A DNA stretch of 48,208 bases, taken from contig JAHELT010000001.1 in assembly GCA_024644045.1 (NCBI GenBank), forward strand, positions 1 to 48,208. The letters are read 5' to 3'. The position numbers were made by a program, and so were the translations under genes. Below the pieces are notes generated by a model that worked only from the letters and a program-made list of their open reading frames with translations, did not search any database and was not told the DNA's origin. The DNA comes from Chromatiales bacterium. GTDB lineage: Bacteria > Pseudomonadota > Gammaproteobacteria > JAHELT01. Of the stretch, positions 1-7,802 are shown one piece after another (the stretch's first letter is position 1; each line of letters starts with the position of its first letter).

Positions 1-93
1 ACGTTCTTGACCGCGCCGGTGCGCGGCAGCATTCTGGAACTGGTGGCCCCGCGCGAAGCCGGGAACCGCAGCTGGCATTCGGCGTTGAGCTGA
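1..93 (+). CDS. C-terminal end of an unidentified protein (partial)
   Basis: An open frame runs in from the left edge and ends at TGA 91-93, giving 30 residues that finish with SWHSALS. The composition and GC-rich third positions look like genuine coding sequence, but too little is present to assign a family. It is followed by a gap of about 65 bases before the next gene. Function unknown. Confidence 0.4.
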   Translation, partial: TFLTAPVRGSILELVAPREAGNRSWHSALS

Positions 94-158
94 GCCCGCC
101 GGCGCAACAGGGCGCTACCCCTTCCAACTCGATCGCACGGTTCTTATGCTTGGCGGTC

Positions 159-1157
159 ATGGCCGCTCAACTGGAACTGTTTTCAAGCGCGGGCGAAACG
201 CCCGCCGTTGCGCCCGCGGCGCAGGGCGCTGATCACGCCGAGCTCGCCGGCGGGCTTCCGGACGGGCTTTACCTGGGCACGTCGTCATGGTCCTTCCCAG
301 GCTGGCGCGACCTCCTCTACGCGAGCGGTTGCGACGTCCGGACGCTCGCCCGTCACGGCTTGCAGGCGTACGCGCAACACCCGCTGTTCCGCGCGGTGGG
401 GCTGGATCGCACATTTCACGCGCCGTTGACGGCGGAAGGTTACCGCACGTACGTCGATCAAGTGCCAGCGGAGTTTCGTTTCGTGGTCAAAGCGCCGGCC
501 GCCTGCACTACGCCGCGGTGGCACGCCACGAGCGGTCGGCCCCACGGGCCCAATCGCGACTATCTCGATGCGGACTACGCCGTAACGCGTTTTCTCGAGC
601 CCTGTCTCGAGGGCCTCGGCACGCACCTGGGTGCGCTCGTCTTTCAATTTCCACCCCAGGGCGGCGCCGTCACCCGCGCCCCCCGTGCATTCGCGTCCCG
701 CCTGCTGGCCTTTCTCGAGGCGCTGCCCATCGGACCGCTCTACTGCGTGGAGCTGCGCGACGCAGCGCTCCTGAACGAAGACTACGTCGCGGCGCTGAGC
801 GCCGCAGGCGTTACCCACTGCATCAGCGTGCACCCTCGCCTGCCCGACGTGTCCGAGCAGGCAGCTGTCGCCGACGCAGCGTTGCAGCGTGCGCTGGTGG
901 TTCGCTGGAACCTGCATGGCGGGTTCAACTACGAGCAGGCCCGGGCACGCTACCGACCCTTCGACCGTCTGCTGGACCCCGATCCTGATACGCGTACGGC
1001 TATCGTAGACGCCGCCATGCGGCGGCTGCGCGAGGATCGCCCCGCGTTCATCACGGTGAACAACAAAGCCGAAGGCAGCGCACCGCTCAGCGTGATCGAG
1101 CTGGCGCGCGAGTTTGCCAGTAACCGCGATGGCGATTCCCGTGCCGCCGCTGAGTGA
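159..1157 (+). CDS. DUF72 (YecE-like) family protein
   Basis: About 332 residues with the features of the DUF72/YecE family, predicted TIM-barrel proteins of unknown activity. Visible family hallmarks are the early YLGTSSWSFPGW segment, the FRFVVKAP segment, a LGALVFQFPP segment and the late ITVNNKAEGSAP segment. I chose ATG 159; a TTG nine bases upstream would add three residues. The 3' end overlaps the start of the downstream amidase gene by 29 bases, so the two are probably co-transcribed. The family has been linked by others to nucleic acid metabolism, but no reaction can be read from the sequence. Full length for the family. Confidence 0.85.
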   Translation: MAAQLELFSSAGETPAVAPAAQGADHAELAGGLPDGLYLGTSSWSFPGWRDLLYASGCDVRTLARHGLQAYAQHPLFRAVGLDRTFHAPLTAEGYRTYVDQVPAEFRFVVKAPAACTTPRWHATSGRPHGPNRDYLDADYAVTRFLEPCLEGLGTHLGALVFQFPPQGGAVTRAPRAFASRLLAFLEALPIGPLYCVELRDAALLNEDYVAALSAAGVTHCISVHPRLPDVSEQAAVADAALQRALVVRWNLHGGFNYEQARARYRPFDRLLDPDPDTRTAIVDAAMRRLREDRPAFITVNNKAEGSAPLSVIELAREFASNRDGDSRAAAE

Positions 1158-2547
1158 GGCAAGCGCCGCGACGCTGGTGGCGCTTTATCGCCAGCGCGCG
1201 CTGTCCCCGGTCGAGGTGATGCGCGCGACTCTGGATGCGGCACGCGAGAAGAACCCGGCGCTCAACGCGTTCCAGCTCATCGATGAGACGCGCGCCCTCG
1301 AAGCGGCCGAGGAGTCACTGGATCGCTGGACCCGCGGCCAGCCGCGCAGCGCGCTGGACGGCGTACCCATCCCGATCAAGGACCTGGTGGACGTGCGCGG
1401 CTGGCCGACCCGGCACGGCTCGCTCACCACGGCGGGGGACGCGGTCGCAAGCCAGGACGCCCCCTGCGTCGCCAGGCTGCGCGAGGCGGGTGCACTGATT
1501 TTCGCCAAGACGGCCACCCCGGAGTTCGGCTGGAAAGGCTTGACCGACAGCCCGCTCGCCGGCGCCACGCGCAATCCCTGGGACCCTGCACTGAGCCCGG
1601 GCGGCTCGAGCGGCGGTGCGGCGGCCTGTGTCGCAGCTGGCATCACCGCGCTGGCGCACGGCAACGACGGCGGCGGCTCGATCCGCATCCCGGCGAGCTA
1701 CTGTGGTCTCTTCGGCATCAAGCCGACGTTCGGCCGGGTTCCCGACTACCCGCGCCTCGGCGCCTACGACACGCTCGCGTGCGAAGGGCCGTTGACCCGC
1801 TCGGTGCACGATGCCGCCGTGTTTCTGAACACTGTGGCGCGGCCGGACCACCGTGACTGGTACGCCGCACCCTATGACGGCCGCGATTACCTCTACGGGC
1901 TCGACGCCGGTGTTGAGAGTGTACGCATCGGTTTGAGCGCCACACTCGGCGGTGTGGCACCCGCGCCCTTCATCGCCGAAGCGGTGCGCGCCGCGGGCCG
2001 CTCCTTCGAATCGCTGGGCGCCGACGTCGAAGAAGTGGACGACGTGTTCTCTGCATTGCGCCCGCGCTTCGAACGTTACTGGCTCGGCGGCCTGTTCCAG
2101 CGCGTTGCGTCGGTGGACGCGGCTCGGCGCGACGACCTCGATCCCGATCTGCTGCGCGTCGCCGCCACGGGTGAGGACGTGACGCTTGCTGAATTCTCCG
2201 CGGGCGTGACGGCGCGCGGTGAGCTGGCCGCGCAGCTGAGCGAGTGGCACCGGCACTACGATCTGCTGCTGTGCCCCACCATGCCCACCGATCCTCCGCC
2301 CGTGGGAACCCGCTACCACACGCCGACCTTCGACCGCTGGCGGCACGCCACGCCCTACACGGTGGCGTTCAATCTGACCGGACAGCCGGCCGCCAGCATC
2401 GCCTGCGGCTTTTCGCCGGCCGGCATGCCCATCGGCCTGCAGATCGTCGGTGACCGCTTTCAGGAGGCTCTGGTGTTGCGGGCCGCACGCGCCTTCGAGC
2501 AGGATCATCCCGTCACCTGCGCACCTTTGAAGCGGGGCACGACCTGA
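1129..2547 (+). CDS. amidase-signature family amidase
   Basis: A 472-residue member of the amidase signature superfamily, which hydrolyses amide bonds with a Ser-cisSer-Lys triad. The catalytic lysine lies in PIPIKDLVDV (about K84), the cis-serine in PGGSSGGAA (about S160) and the nucleophile in NDGGGSIRIPAS (about S184). Length is typical. ATG 1129 is preferred over a TTG at 1114; it places the start inside the DUF72 gene, suggesting translational coupling. Substrate cannot be deduced: the family includes aryl-acylamidases, allophanate hydrolase-type and fatty-amide enzymes. The next downstream sequence is a broken M24 peptidase, so the amidase may once have worked with a peptidase or hydrolase in degrading an amide compound. 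Confidence 0.9.
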   Translation: MAIPVPPLSEASAATLVALYRQRALSPVEVMRATLDAAREKNPALNAFQLIDETRALEAAEESLDRWTRGQPRSALDGVPIPIKDLVDVRGWPTRHGSLTTAGDAVASQDAPCVARLREAGALIFAKTATPEFGWKGLTDSPLAGATRNPWDPALSPGGSSGGAAACVAAGITALAHGNDGGGSIRIPASYCGLFGIKPTFGRVPDYPRLGAYDTLACEGPLTRSVHDAAVFLNTVARPDHRDWYAAPYDGRDYLYGLDAGVESVRIGLSATLGGVAPAPFIAEAVRAAGRSFESLGADVEEVDDVFSALRPRFERYWLGGLFQRVASVDAARRDDLDPDLLRVAATGEDVTLAEFSAGVTARGELAAQLSEWHRHYDLLLCPTMPTDPPPVGTRYHTPTFDRWRHATPYTVAFNLTGQPAASIACGFSPAGMPIGLQIVGDRFQEALVLRAARAFEQDHPVTCAPLKRGTT

Positions 2548-2606
2548 AGCCGGCGACCGTTCACCGCGTCCGCTGACAGTACCCGGGGGACCGGAGGAGA
2601 CACCGC

Positions 2607-2825
2607 ATGACACCCCAGCTGCACTTCTCCCGCGAGGAGCTGCTCACCAGGCAGCGAGCCGCCTGCGCGCATGGCCGATGAAGACCTGGACGGGCTCATC
2701 CTGTTCCGCCAGGAAAGCATGTACTACCTGAGGGCTACGACACCAGCGGCTACAGCATGTTTCAGGCGGGCTATCTCGGCGCCGACGGCCGCACGGCGCT
2801 GCTGACCCGCACCGGGGTGCCAGCA
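2607..2825 (+). pseudogene. frameshifted, truncated M24-family (Xaa-Pro peptidase-like) remnant
   Basis: A good ribosome-binding site (GGAGGAG) precedes ATG 2607, which opens a frame reading LHFSREELLTRQRAAC and stops at once. The homologous text continues in the next frame as MADEDLDGLILFRQESMYYL and, after another shift near 2733, as GYDTSGYSMFQAGYLGADGR. This succession matches the N-terminal, non-catalytic domain of M24 creatinase/prolidase-like enzymes. At the second shift one base appears to be missing between YYL and GYDTSG. All similarity is gone after about 75 codons, so the catalytic metal-binding domain is absent. The gene is dead by at least two frameshifts and a large deletion. 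Confidence 0.75.
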
Positions 2826-2915
2826 TGCCCGTTCGCTCGACGCTGCTCCAATCGCCCGGGTCACCGCCCCGCCCGATAGCCTTTTTTACTGAGTCTTTTC
2901 AGCCATTCATAAAAA

Positions 2916-2961
2916 TATTGAACATCGTTTATTTTTACGGTATATTATTGAACATTGTTTA
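2916..2961 (+). promoter_or_regulatory. sigma-70-type promoter with two palindromic operator-like boxes
   Basis: In an AT-rich patch, TTGAAC (2918-2923) and TATATT (2941-2946) are separated by 17 bases, a good -35/-10 pair. Two near-identical 16-base boxes, TATTGAACATCGTTTA (2916-2931) and TATTGAACATTGTTTA (2946-2961), are exactly 30 bases apart. Each is an imperfect palindrome centred on AACATxGTT. The first covers the -35 element and the second starts at the last base of the -10, the layout expected for repression by a dimeric, for example TetR-type, regulator. No such regulator is encoded in the window. The target is the operon starting at 2997. Confidence 0.7.
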
Positions 2962-2996
2962 ATTAATGACTGACCACCGCAGGACAAGCCACCCGG

Positions 2997-3719
2997 ATGA
3001 ACGTGCCCGTGCTCGTGCTTGCAGCAGCCTCCCTGATGCTCCTCCTGGAGCGGCTTGCCCCGGCGCGGCAGCGGCCGGCGCCGCCGGGCTGGTGGCTGCG
3101 CGCCGGGCTGCTGAACGGCGCCCAGGCTGCCGTGGCCTGGCTCGGCACGGTGTCATGGGATATCTGGTTCTCGGGGTCGCCGCTCTGGCCGGGCGCTGAC
3201 CTGCACGGCGCAAGCGGCGTCTTCGCCGGCTATCTGCTCATCACGTTTGTCTACTACTGGTGGCACCGCGCCCGTCACGCGAATCCGTTGCTCTGGCGAT
3301 TCGTGCACCGGCTGCATCACAGCCCGAGCCGGATCGAGGTGTTGACGAGCTTTTACAAGCATCCGCTGGAGCTGGTGCTGAACGGGTTGCTGTCAAGCGC
3401 GCTGCTGCACTGTGTGCTCGGTCTGGGCCCGGTGGATACCGCATCGACGGTGCTGATCACCGGGCTTGCGGAGCTGTTCTATCACTGGAACGTCCGCACC
3501 CCGCGCTGGCTCGGCTGGTTCTTTCAGCGCCCGGAGATGCACCGGGTGCACCATCAGCGCGGCGTGCACACGTCAAATTATTCCGATCTTCCGTTGTGGG
3601 ACGCACTGTTCGGCACCCTCGACAACCCGTTCCACGACATCGACGAATGCGGCTTTCCGGACGAGCATCGCCTGGGCGCGCTGCTTGCCGGCGCCGCGGT
3701 ACAGGAGCAAGACCGATGA
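2997..3719 (+). CDS. fatty acid hydroxylase / sterol desaturase superfamily membrane protein
   Basis: A 240-residue integral membrane protein carrying the three histidine clusters of the fatty acid hydroxylase superfamily that bind a di-iron centre: HRARH (H90-H94), HRLHH (104-108) and HRVHH (182-186). Hydrophobic stretches lie at about 1-20, 40-60, 75-90 and 125-165. The family performs O2-dependent hydroxylation or desaturation of lipids, sterols or carotenoids; the substrate is not evident. It is the first gene of a three-gene operon behind the promoter at 2916-2961. The TGA overlaps the ATG of the next gene (ATGA), so translation is coupled. Confidence 0.85.
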   Translation: MNVPVLVLAAASLMLLLERLAPARQRPAPPGWWLRAGLLNGAQAAVAWLGTVSWDIWFSGSPLWPGADLHGASGVFAGYLLITFVYYWWHRARHANPLLWRFVHRLHHSPSRIEVLTSFYKHPLELVLNGLLSSALLHCVLGLGPVDTASTVLITGLAELFYHWNVRTPRWLGWFFQRPEMHRVHHQRGVHTSNYSDLPLWDALFGTLDNPFHDIDECGFPDEHRLGALLAGAAVQEQDR

Positions 3720-4240
3720 GCATACGCAATGCCGTTCAGCTCGCCGTGTTGCTGGGCATCGGCTGCCTGCAGATGCTGGGCGACGTGACCGGCAGCACCA
3801 CGCTCAAGGCGCTCGGCGTCCTCAGCCACGCTTCACCGGCACCGAAAGTGTTCACCGCCCAACAGGGCTTCGAAACCTACTCGCCGCGGTTCTACGTGTG
3901 GGCTTACCCGGACGATCGTGATCCGGTGCGCCTGCACATCACACCGGCGGTCAACGCGCGGGTGCGTGGGCCGTACAACCGCCGAAATGCGTACGGGGCA
4001 GCGCTGTCGTACGGCCCGGTGCTCGCCCGCGCCGGCGCCACCCGCCCGATGTTCGAAACCGTGTTCGAGTACGCGCTGTGCGACCCGCGCGGGGTGGCGC
4101 GCGAGATCGGGGTACCCGATGCAACCCGCTATGCGGTTGAGGTTGTTCCACGCAGCGCACGCGCGCGCGTCACCTGGCCGACCCGGTTCGAGGTTGATTG
4201 TAAGACGGGTGCGGTGCAGGCGAATGGCGCGCAATCGTGA
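3716..4240 (+). CDS. unknown exported or membrane-anchored protein of desaturase operon
   Basis: A 174-residue protein with a hydrophobic N-terminus (NAVQLAVLLGIGCLQMLG) that may be a signal peptide or anchor; the remainder looks like a soluble, beta-rich extracytoplasmic domain. Two cysteines remain in the C-terminal half, near the motifs EYALCDPRG and EVDCKTG, and could form a disulfide. This is notable because the next gene carries a thiol-disulfide redox domain. I do not recognise a family. It overlaps the genes on both sides by four bases (ATGA at 3716, GTGA at 4237), so the three products are probably made in matched amounts and act together. Confidence 0.75.
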   Translation: MSIRNAVQLAVLLGIGCLQMLGDVTGSTTLKALGVLSHASPAPKVFTAQQGFETYSPRFYVWAYPDDRDPVRLHITPAVNARVRGPYNRRNAYGAALSYGPVLARAGATRPMFETVFEYALCDPRGVAREIGVPDATRYAVEVVPRSARARVTWPTRFEVDCKTGAVQANGAQS

Positions 4241-5502
4241 CGAATTCCAGCACCCTGTTCGGGAGAACTGAAACGCAACAGCTGAGCAACAACCAGCTCC
4301 GCATCACCGGCGGCCAGTACAGCCTGTACCGGTGGCTGCTCGGTGCCTACCTGATGATTCACTTCGGCTTTCTCGCCGGCTACGCGGACGAAGTGTTCTC
4401 CAACGCCGGCATGCTGGCGAACGCCAGTTTGAGTCCGCTGTTCGACAGGGTGCCGAGCCTGCTCTGGTTCAACGACGCACCGTGGATGGTTACGGCGCTG
4501 ACCCTGAGCGCGGCGCTCGCCGCGGCGCTCTTCGCGGCGGGACGCTTCGACAAACCGGCCGCTGCGTGGATGTTGCTGGTGCTCATCACCCTGTTCTGCC
4601 GCAACCCGCTGATCGCCAATCCGGCGTTGCCGTACGTCGGCTTCATGTTGTTGTTGCACCTGTTCGTGCCGGCGGCGCCGTACGGCGCATTGGCAGCGCG
4701 CGGACGCGCAGACCCTGGCGCGGGCTGGACGCTGCCGGCGCACCTGTTCTTTGCGGCCACCGCGGTGCTTGCCCTGTCCTACAGTTACAGCGGGTACACC
4801 AAGCTCCTCTCGCCGGGCTGGGTGCTGGGGGACACGGTCTGTCTGGTGCTGCAGAACCCGCTCGCGCGCGACTGGTTCGTGCGCGAGCTGTTCCTGTGGG
4901 TACCTGAAGGTGTGCTGCGGGCGCTTACCTGGTTCATCCTGTACGTGGAGCTGCTGTTCGCACCGCTGTACCTGATCCGGATACTGCGCCCGTGGCTGTG
5001 GCTCGGCATGCTGTTCGTCCAGCTCGGCTTCCTGATGCTGCTGCGGTTTCCGGACCTGACCGTGCCGATGCTGCTGTTCCATCTGCTGACCTTCGATCCG
5101 CGCTGGCTGATGCCGCGGCCGTTCGCCGACGCCACGCTGCACTATGACGGCGGTTGCGGAGTCTGCCATCGCGCCGTGCGCTTCGCACTGGCCGAAGCGC
5201 CGGCAGCAGGCCTCAGGTTCCGGCCGATGCAGCGCGATGGCACGCTCGCCGCCCGGGACGCGACCAGTTGGCGTCTGGTGGAGGCGAACGGCGAATGCTT
5301 CGAGAAAACCGCCGCGGTGATCCGGTTGCTGCGGGCCTGCGGCGGGACCTGGTCGCTGCTCGGCTGCGGCATGAAGCTGGTGCCGGAACGCTTGCGCGAT
5401 GCGGCATATGACGCGCTCGCCAGGCACCGCAGGCGGCTGGCACGCGTGCCGGATACGTTGTGCCCGGTCGTCGATGCGCACCTGCGCCAGCGCTTCCTGT
5501 GA
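4237..5502 (+). CDS. HTTM-like membrane domain fused to DCC (DUF393) thiol-disulfide oxidoreductase domain
   Basis: 421 residues in two parts. Residues about 30-285 are polytopic membrane sequence resembling the HTTM domain (bacterial relatives of vitamin K-dependent gamma-carboxylase), with landmarks such as CRNPLIANP and SGYTKLLSPGW. Residues about 300-420 form a DCC1-like/DUF393 domain beginning HYDGGCGVCHRAVRF, with the family D-x-x-C-x-x-C redox motif. HTTM and DCC proteins are known neighbours or fusions in bacteria, but their substrates are not established. The start is GTG 4237, overlapping the previous stop. The pairing with a lipid hydroxylase suggests a membrane redox or lipid modification step; that is inference. 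Confidence 0.8.
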   Translation: MTNSSTLFGRTETQQLSNNQLRITGGQYSLYRWLLGAYLMIHFGFLAGYADEVFSNAGMLANASLSPLFDRVPSLLWFNDAPWMVTALTLSAALAAALFAAGRFDKPAAAWMLLVLITLFCRNPLIANPALPYVGFMLLLHLFVPAAPYGALAARGRADPGAGWTLPAHLFFAATAVLALSYSYSGYTKLLSPGWVLGDTVCLVLQNPLARDWFVRELFLWVPEGVLRALTWFILYVELLFAPLYLIRILRPWLWLGMLFVQLGFLMLLRFPDLTVPMLLFHLLTFDPRWLMPRPFADATLHYDGGCGVCHRAVRFALAEAPAAGLRFRPMQRDGTLAARDATSWRLVEANGECFEKTAAVIRLLRACGGTWSLLGCGMKLVPERLRDAAYDALARHRRRLARVPDTLCPVVDAHLRQRFL

Positions 5503-5525
5503 GGCGCCCGGCGCTCCGAACGCCG

Positions 5526-5756
5526 TCAGAGCTGCGGCCATGCCGCAAGGCTTTGCAGCACCTTCGCGCGGATCACGAGCACGTTCTCGTCGAGGATGCG
5601 CAGCATGAGGTAGTCGCCAGTGGCGCTCACTTGCGGCGGATGCCCTACGTCGCGCCACGTACGGTAGAAATCGCTTCCTTTTCCTGCTCGTGATGGGCTG
5701 CACCCGGGGAGTAACGCACAGGCGGGGGCAAGCGCTACGCGCGTCCGCGTCAACAT
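5526..5756 (-). CDS. possible small secreted protein, uncertain
   Basis: A 76-codon minus-strand frame in the otherwise empty 390-base gap between two plus-strand genes. The N-terminus has a weak lipoprotein-like stretch (ALAPACALLPGCSPS), and the second half (GDYLMLRILDENVLVIRAK) reads more like real protein than a shadow frame. There is no clear ribosome-binding site and no family I recognise. It could equally be a remnant of a larger gene or non-coding. Nothing else is evident in 5503-5891. Confidence 0.25.
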   Translation of the reverse strand: MLTRTRVALAPACALLPGCSPSRAGKGSDFYRTWRDVGHPPQVSATGDYLMLRILDENVLVIRAKVLQSLAAWPQL

Positions 5757-5891
5757 CGATGTCGGGCGGGCGAGCGCCCGGCATCGTGGTGTGCGTGAGG
5801 CGTTGCCTCAAACGCCGCGAAGTGTGCAGTTTGTGCTAGAACAATCGCCCCGAGATGAGTAGCCTGCGCAATGTGACGGGGAGGATCTGCC

Positions 5892-6713
5892 ATGAAAGAG
5901 ATCACCGCAGGCGCCCGGTTTCGCGAGCTCCACGAGCAGGCGGACATTTTCGTGATGCCCAACCCCTGGGATACCGGCACCGCACGGATTCTAGCCGCGC
6001 TGGGCTTCCCGGCGCTGGCGACCACGAGCGCAGGGTTTGCCTTCTCACTAGGCCGGCGCGACGCTTGTGGCGCGGTGAGCCGCGACGAGGCCCTGGAGCA
6101 CGCCAGCACCATCGTGCTGGCGACCGAACTGCCGGTGTCGGCGGACCTGGAGAACGGCTACGCCGATGCACCCGACGCAGTCGCCGCCACGGTGCGTCTG
6201 GCCGCTGAGACGGGGCTGGCCGGCTGCTCGATCGAGGACGCCACCGGGCTCGAGAACGACCCCATCTACCCGCACGAGCTGGCGGTCGAGCGCATCGCCG
6301 CCGCGGCACAGGCGGCGCGCGGGCTGCACCGCGATTTCCTGCTCACGGCGCGGGCGGAAAACTTTCTCTACGGGCGGGCGGACATCGAGGACACGATAAA
6401 GCGCCTGCAGGCTTTCGAGGCAGCGGGTGCCGACGTGCTGTACGCGCCCGGGTTACGCGAGTTGGATACCATCGCCCAGGTGTGCGCCGCCGTCAGCAAA
6501 CCGGTCAACGCGGTGATGGGGCTCCCGGGAACGCAGTTTACCGTGGCACAGCTGGCCGAGGTCGGTGTCAGGCGCATCAGCCTGGGCTCCGCGTTGTCGC
6601 GCGCCGCGCTCGGCGCCTTTCTGCGCGCCGCGCGCGAAGTCGCCGACGCCGGGACTTTCGGGTTCGCCGCCGATGCGGCGACCTTTTCAGACCTGGATCC
6701 GTTCATGCAGTGA
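5892..6713 (+). CDS. isocitrate lyase / PEP mutase superfamily enzyme
   Basis: A 273-residue TIM-barrel enzyme of the isocitrate lyase/phosphoenolpyruvate mutase superfamily. Family landmarks are FVMPNPWDTGTARI near the N-terminus, ATTSAGFAFSLG, the metal-binding ADLENGYAD, CSIEDATG, TARAENF and the C-terminal RRISLGSALSRAA. Members cleave or form C-C or C-P bonds in 2-oxoacids (oxaloacetate decarboxylase, methylisocitrate lyase-like, phosphonopyruvate enzymes). The methylisocitrate lyase KKCGH loop is not seen, so a lyase/decarboxylase of the less characterised branch is more likely. A GGGGAGGAT ribosome-binding site precedes ATG 5892. It stands alone, 42 bases before the next gene. Confidence 0.85.
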   Translation: MKEITAGARFRELHEQADIFVMPNPWDTGTARILAALGFPALATTSAGFAFSLGRRDACGAVSRDEALEHASTIVLATELPVSADLENGYADAPDAVAATVRLAAETGLAGCSIEDATGLENDPIYPHELAVERIAAAAQAARGLHRDFLLTARAENFLYGRADIEDTIKRLQAFEAAGADVLYAPGLRELDTIAQVCAAVSKPVNAVMGLPGTQFTVAQLAEVGVRRISLGSALSRAALGAFLRAAREVADAGTFGFAADAATFSDLDPFMQ

Positions 6714-6755
6714 ACCGCGGCCGGGGTCGCGCGGCAAACCCTCGAAGGAGTGACC

Positions 6756-7328
6756 ATGGGCATATTGATCCTTGGCCTGGCGATCTTTTTCGCTGTGCAC
6801 TCGGTGTCTATTGTCAAACGCGACTACCGCGATCGCGTGGTCGCGCAGATCGGGGAGGGGCCGTGGAAGGGTATCTACTCCCTGATCAGCCTGGCGGGCT
6901 TCGCGCTCATCCTGTGGGGCTACGGTATGGCGGGCCAGACACCGGTGCTGCTGTACGTGCCGCCACTCTGGCTGCGGTACGTGGCGATCGTGCTGCTGGT
7001 GCCGGTGTTTCCGCTGCTGATCGCCGCCTACCTGCCGAGCCGCCTGGGCGTGGCGGCCAGACATCCTATGCTACTCGCGACCAAGCTGTGGGCGCTGGCG
7101 CATCTGATGGCCAACGGGATGCTCGCCGACGTCCTGCTGTTCGGCGCGTTTCTGGCCTGGGCCGTCGCCGATCGCATCGCCGTGAAACGGCGTGCACCGG
7201 CCGTTGTCAAAGTGGCACCCCGCTCGATCGCCAACGACGTGATAGTGGTGGTTGCGGGCATCGCCCTGTACGTCGCGTTCCTGCTCTGGCTGCACGCGTG
7301 GCTGTTCGGCGTTGCCCCGCTCGGGTAG
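6756..7328 (+). CDS. NnrU-family membrane protein
   Basis: 190 residues with about five or six membrane segments. The protein resembles NnrU, first noted in nitrite and nitric oxide metabolism and related to the plant 15-cis-zeta-carotene isomerase Z-ISO. Landmarks are the early FFAVHSVSIV, GPWKGIYSLISLAGFALILWG, and the conserved ARHPMLLATKLWALAHLMANG. AAGGAG lies just upstream of ATG 6756, which decides the start over the GTG at 6750. No denitrification or carotenoid genes are nearby, so the role here is open; a haem-dependent membrane isomerase is possible by homology to Z-ISO. Confidence 0.85.
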   Translation: MGILILGLAIFFAVHSVSIVKRDYRDRVVAQIGEGPWKGIYSLISLAGFALILWGYGMAGQTPVLLYVPPLWLRYVAIVLLVPVFPLLIAAYLPSRLGVAARHPMLLATKLWALAHLMANGMLADVLLFGAFLAWAVADRIAVKRRAPAVVKVAPRSIANDVIVVVAGIALYVAFLLWLHAWLFGVAPLG

Positions 7329-7448
7329 TCGCCGCCGGCGGCCGGCGCGAAACGACCCAGTCCGACCGACCGCCCCGCCGCAGACGTCGCGCGTCGCCCA
7401 GCGGAGCGCTGAAAGCAGCGGCTCGCCGGCTTTTCTGCGCGGCCCCGC

Positions 7449-7749
7449 CTAGCCCGTATATTGCATGAAGGTGGTTCCGAGCGTGCGTGTTTGTTGGTCT
7501 AATCAGACTGTAAAACATCTATCTGAGCAACTTTGCCCGGTGGCGCTTTGTACCTCACTTTCGGGAAAAACCTGGCGTTGCAGATCGAACAATCCCCTTT
7601 GAACCCTGGTCTGGCTATGCTTACGCAGGCCACATTTCCCCTGAAAAGCGACTGAATTGTCTGGAACAATTTTGAACAGCGAGTCGCTGGCCCGCAGGGC
7701 GCAAGGACAGGGATGCCCGGAGTTATCCTGCATGCAATATACAGGCTAA
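7449..7749. mobile_element. non-coding inverted-repeat element, copy A (MITE-like, 301 bp)
   Basis: The ends are CTAG (7449-7452) plus CCCGTATATTGCATGAAGG (7453-7471) and CCTGCATGCAATATACAGG (7727-7745) plus CTAA (7746-7749). The 19-base terminal repeats match at 17 of 19 positions when one is reverse-complemented. No open frame of interest is inside. The core at 7628-7702 is repeated in opposite orientation at 35147-35218 (copy B) and contains a hairpin AATTGT-CTGGA-ACAATT. YTAR-type flanks (CTAG/CTAA) are the 4-base target duplication known for the IS5 group, so a non-autonomous IS5-like element is a reasonable inference. It lies directly upstream of the FliK-like gene. Confidence 0.75.
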
Positions 7750-7802
7750 AGGTGCTGGAATGCCTGCCGCTATTCGTCATTAGCCCGAACTGCGAGCCCC
7801 CG

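Noticed and set aside
4129-5811. 560-codon open frame on the minus strand across the HTTM-DCC gene
   Set aside because: Gln/Arg-rich, repetitive text without any family motif; it is the antisense shadow of a well-supported membrane protein gene in GC-rich DNA.
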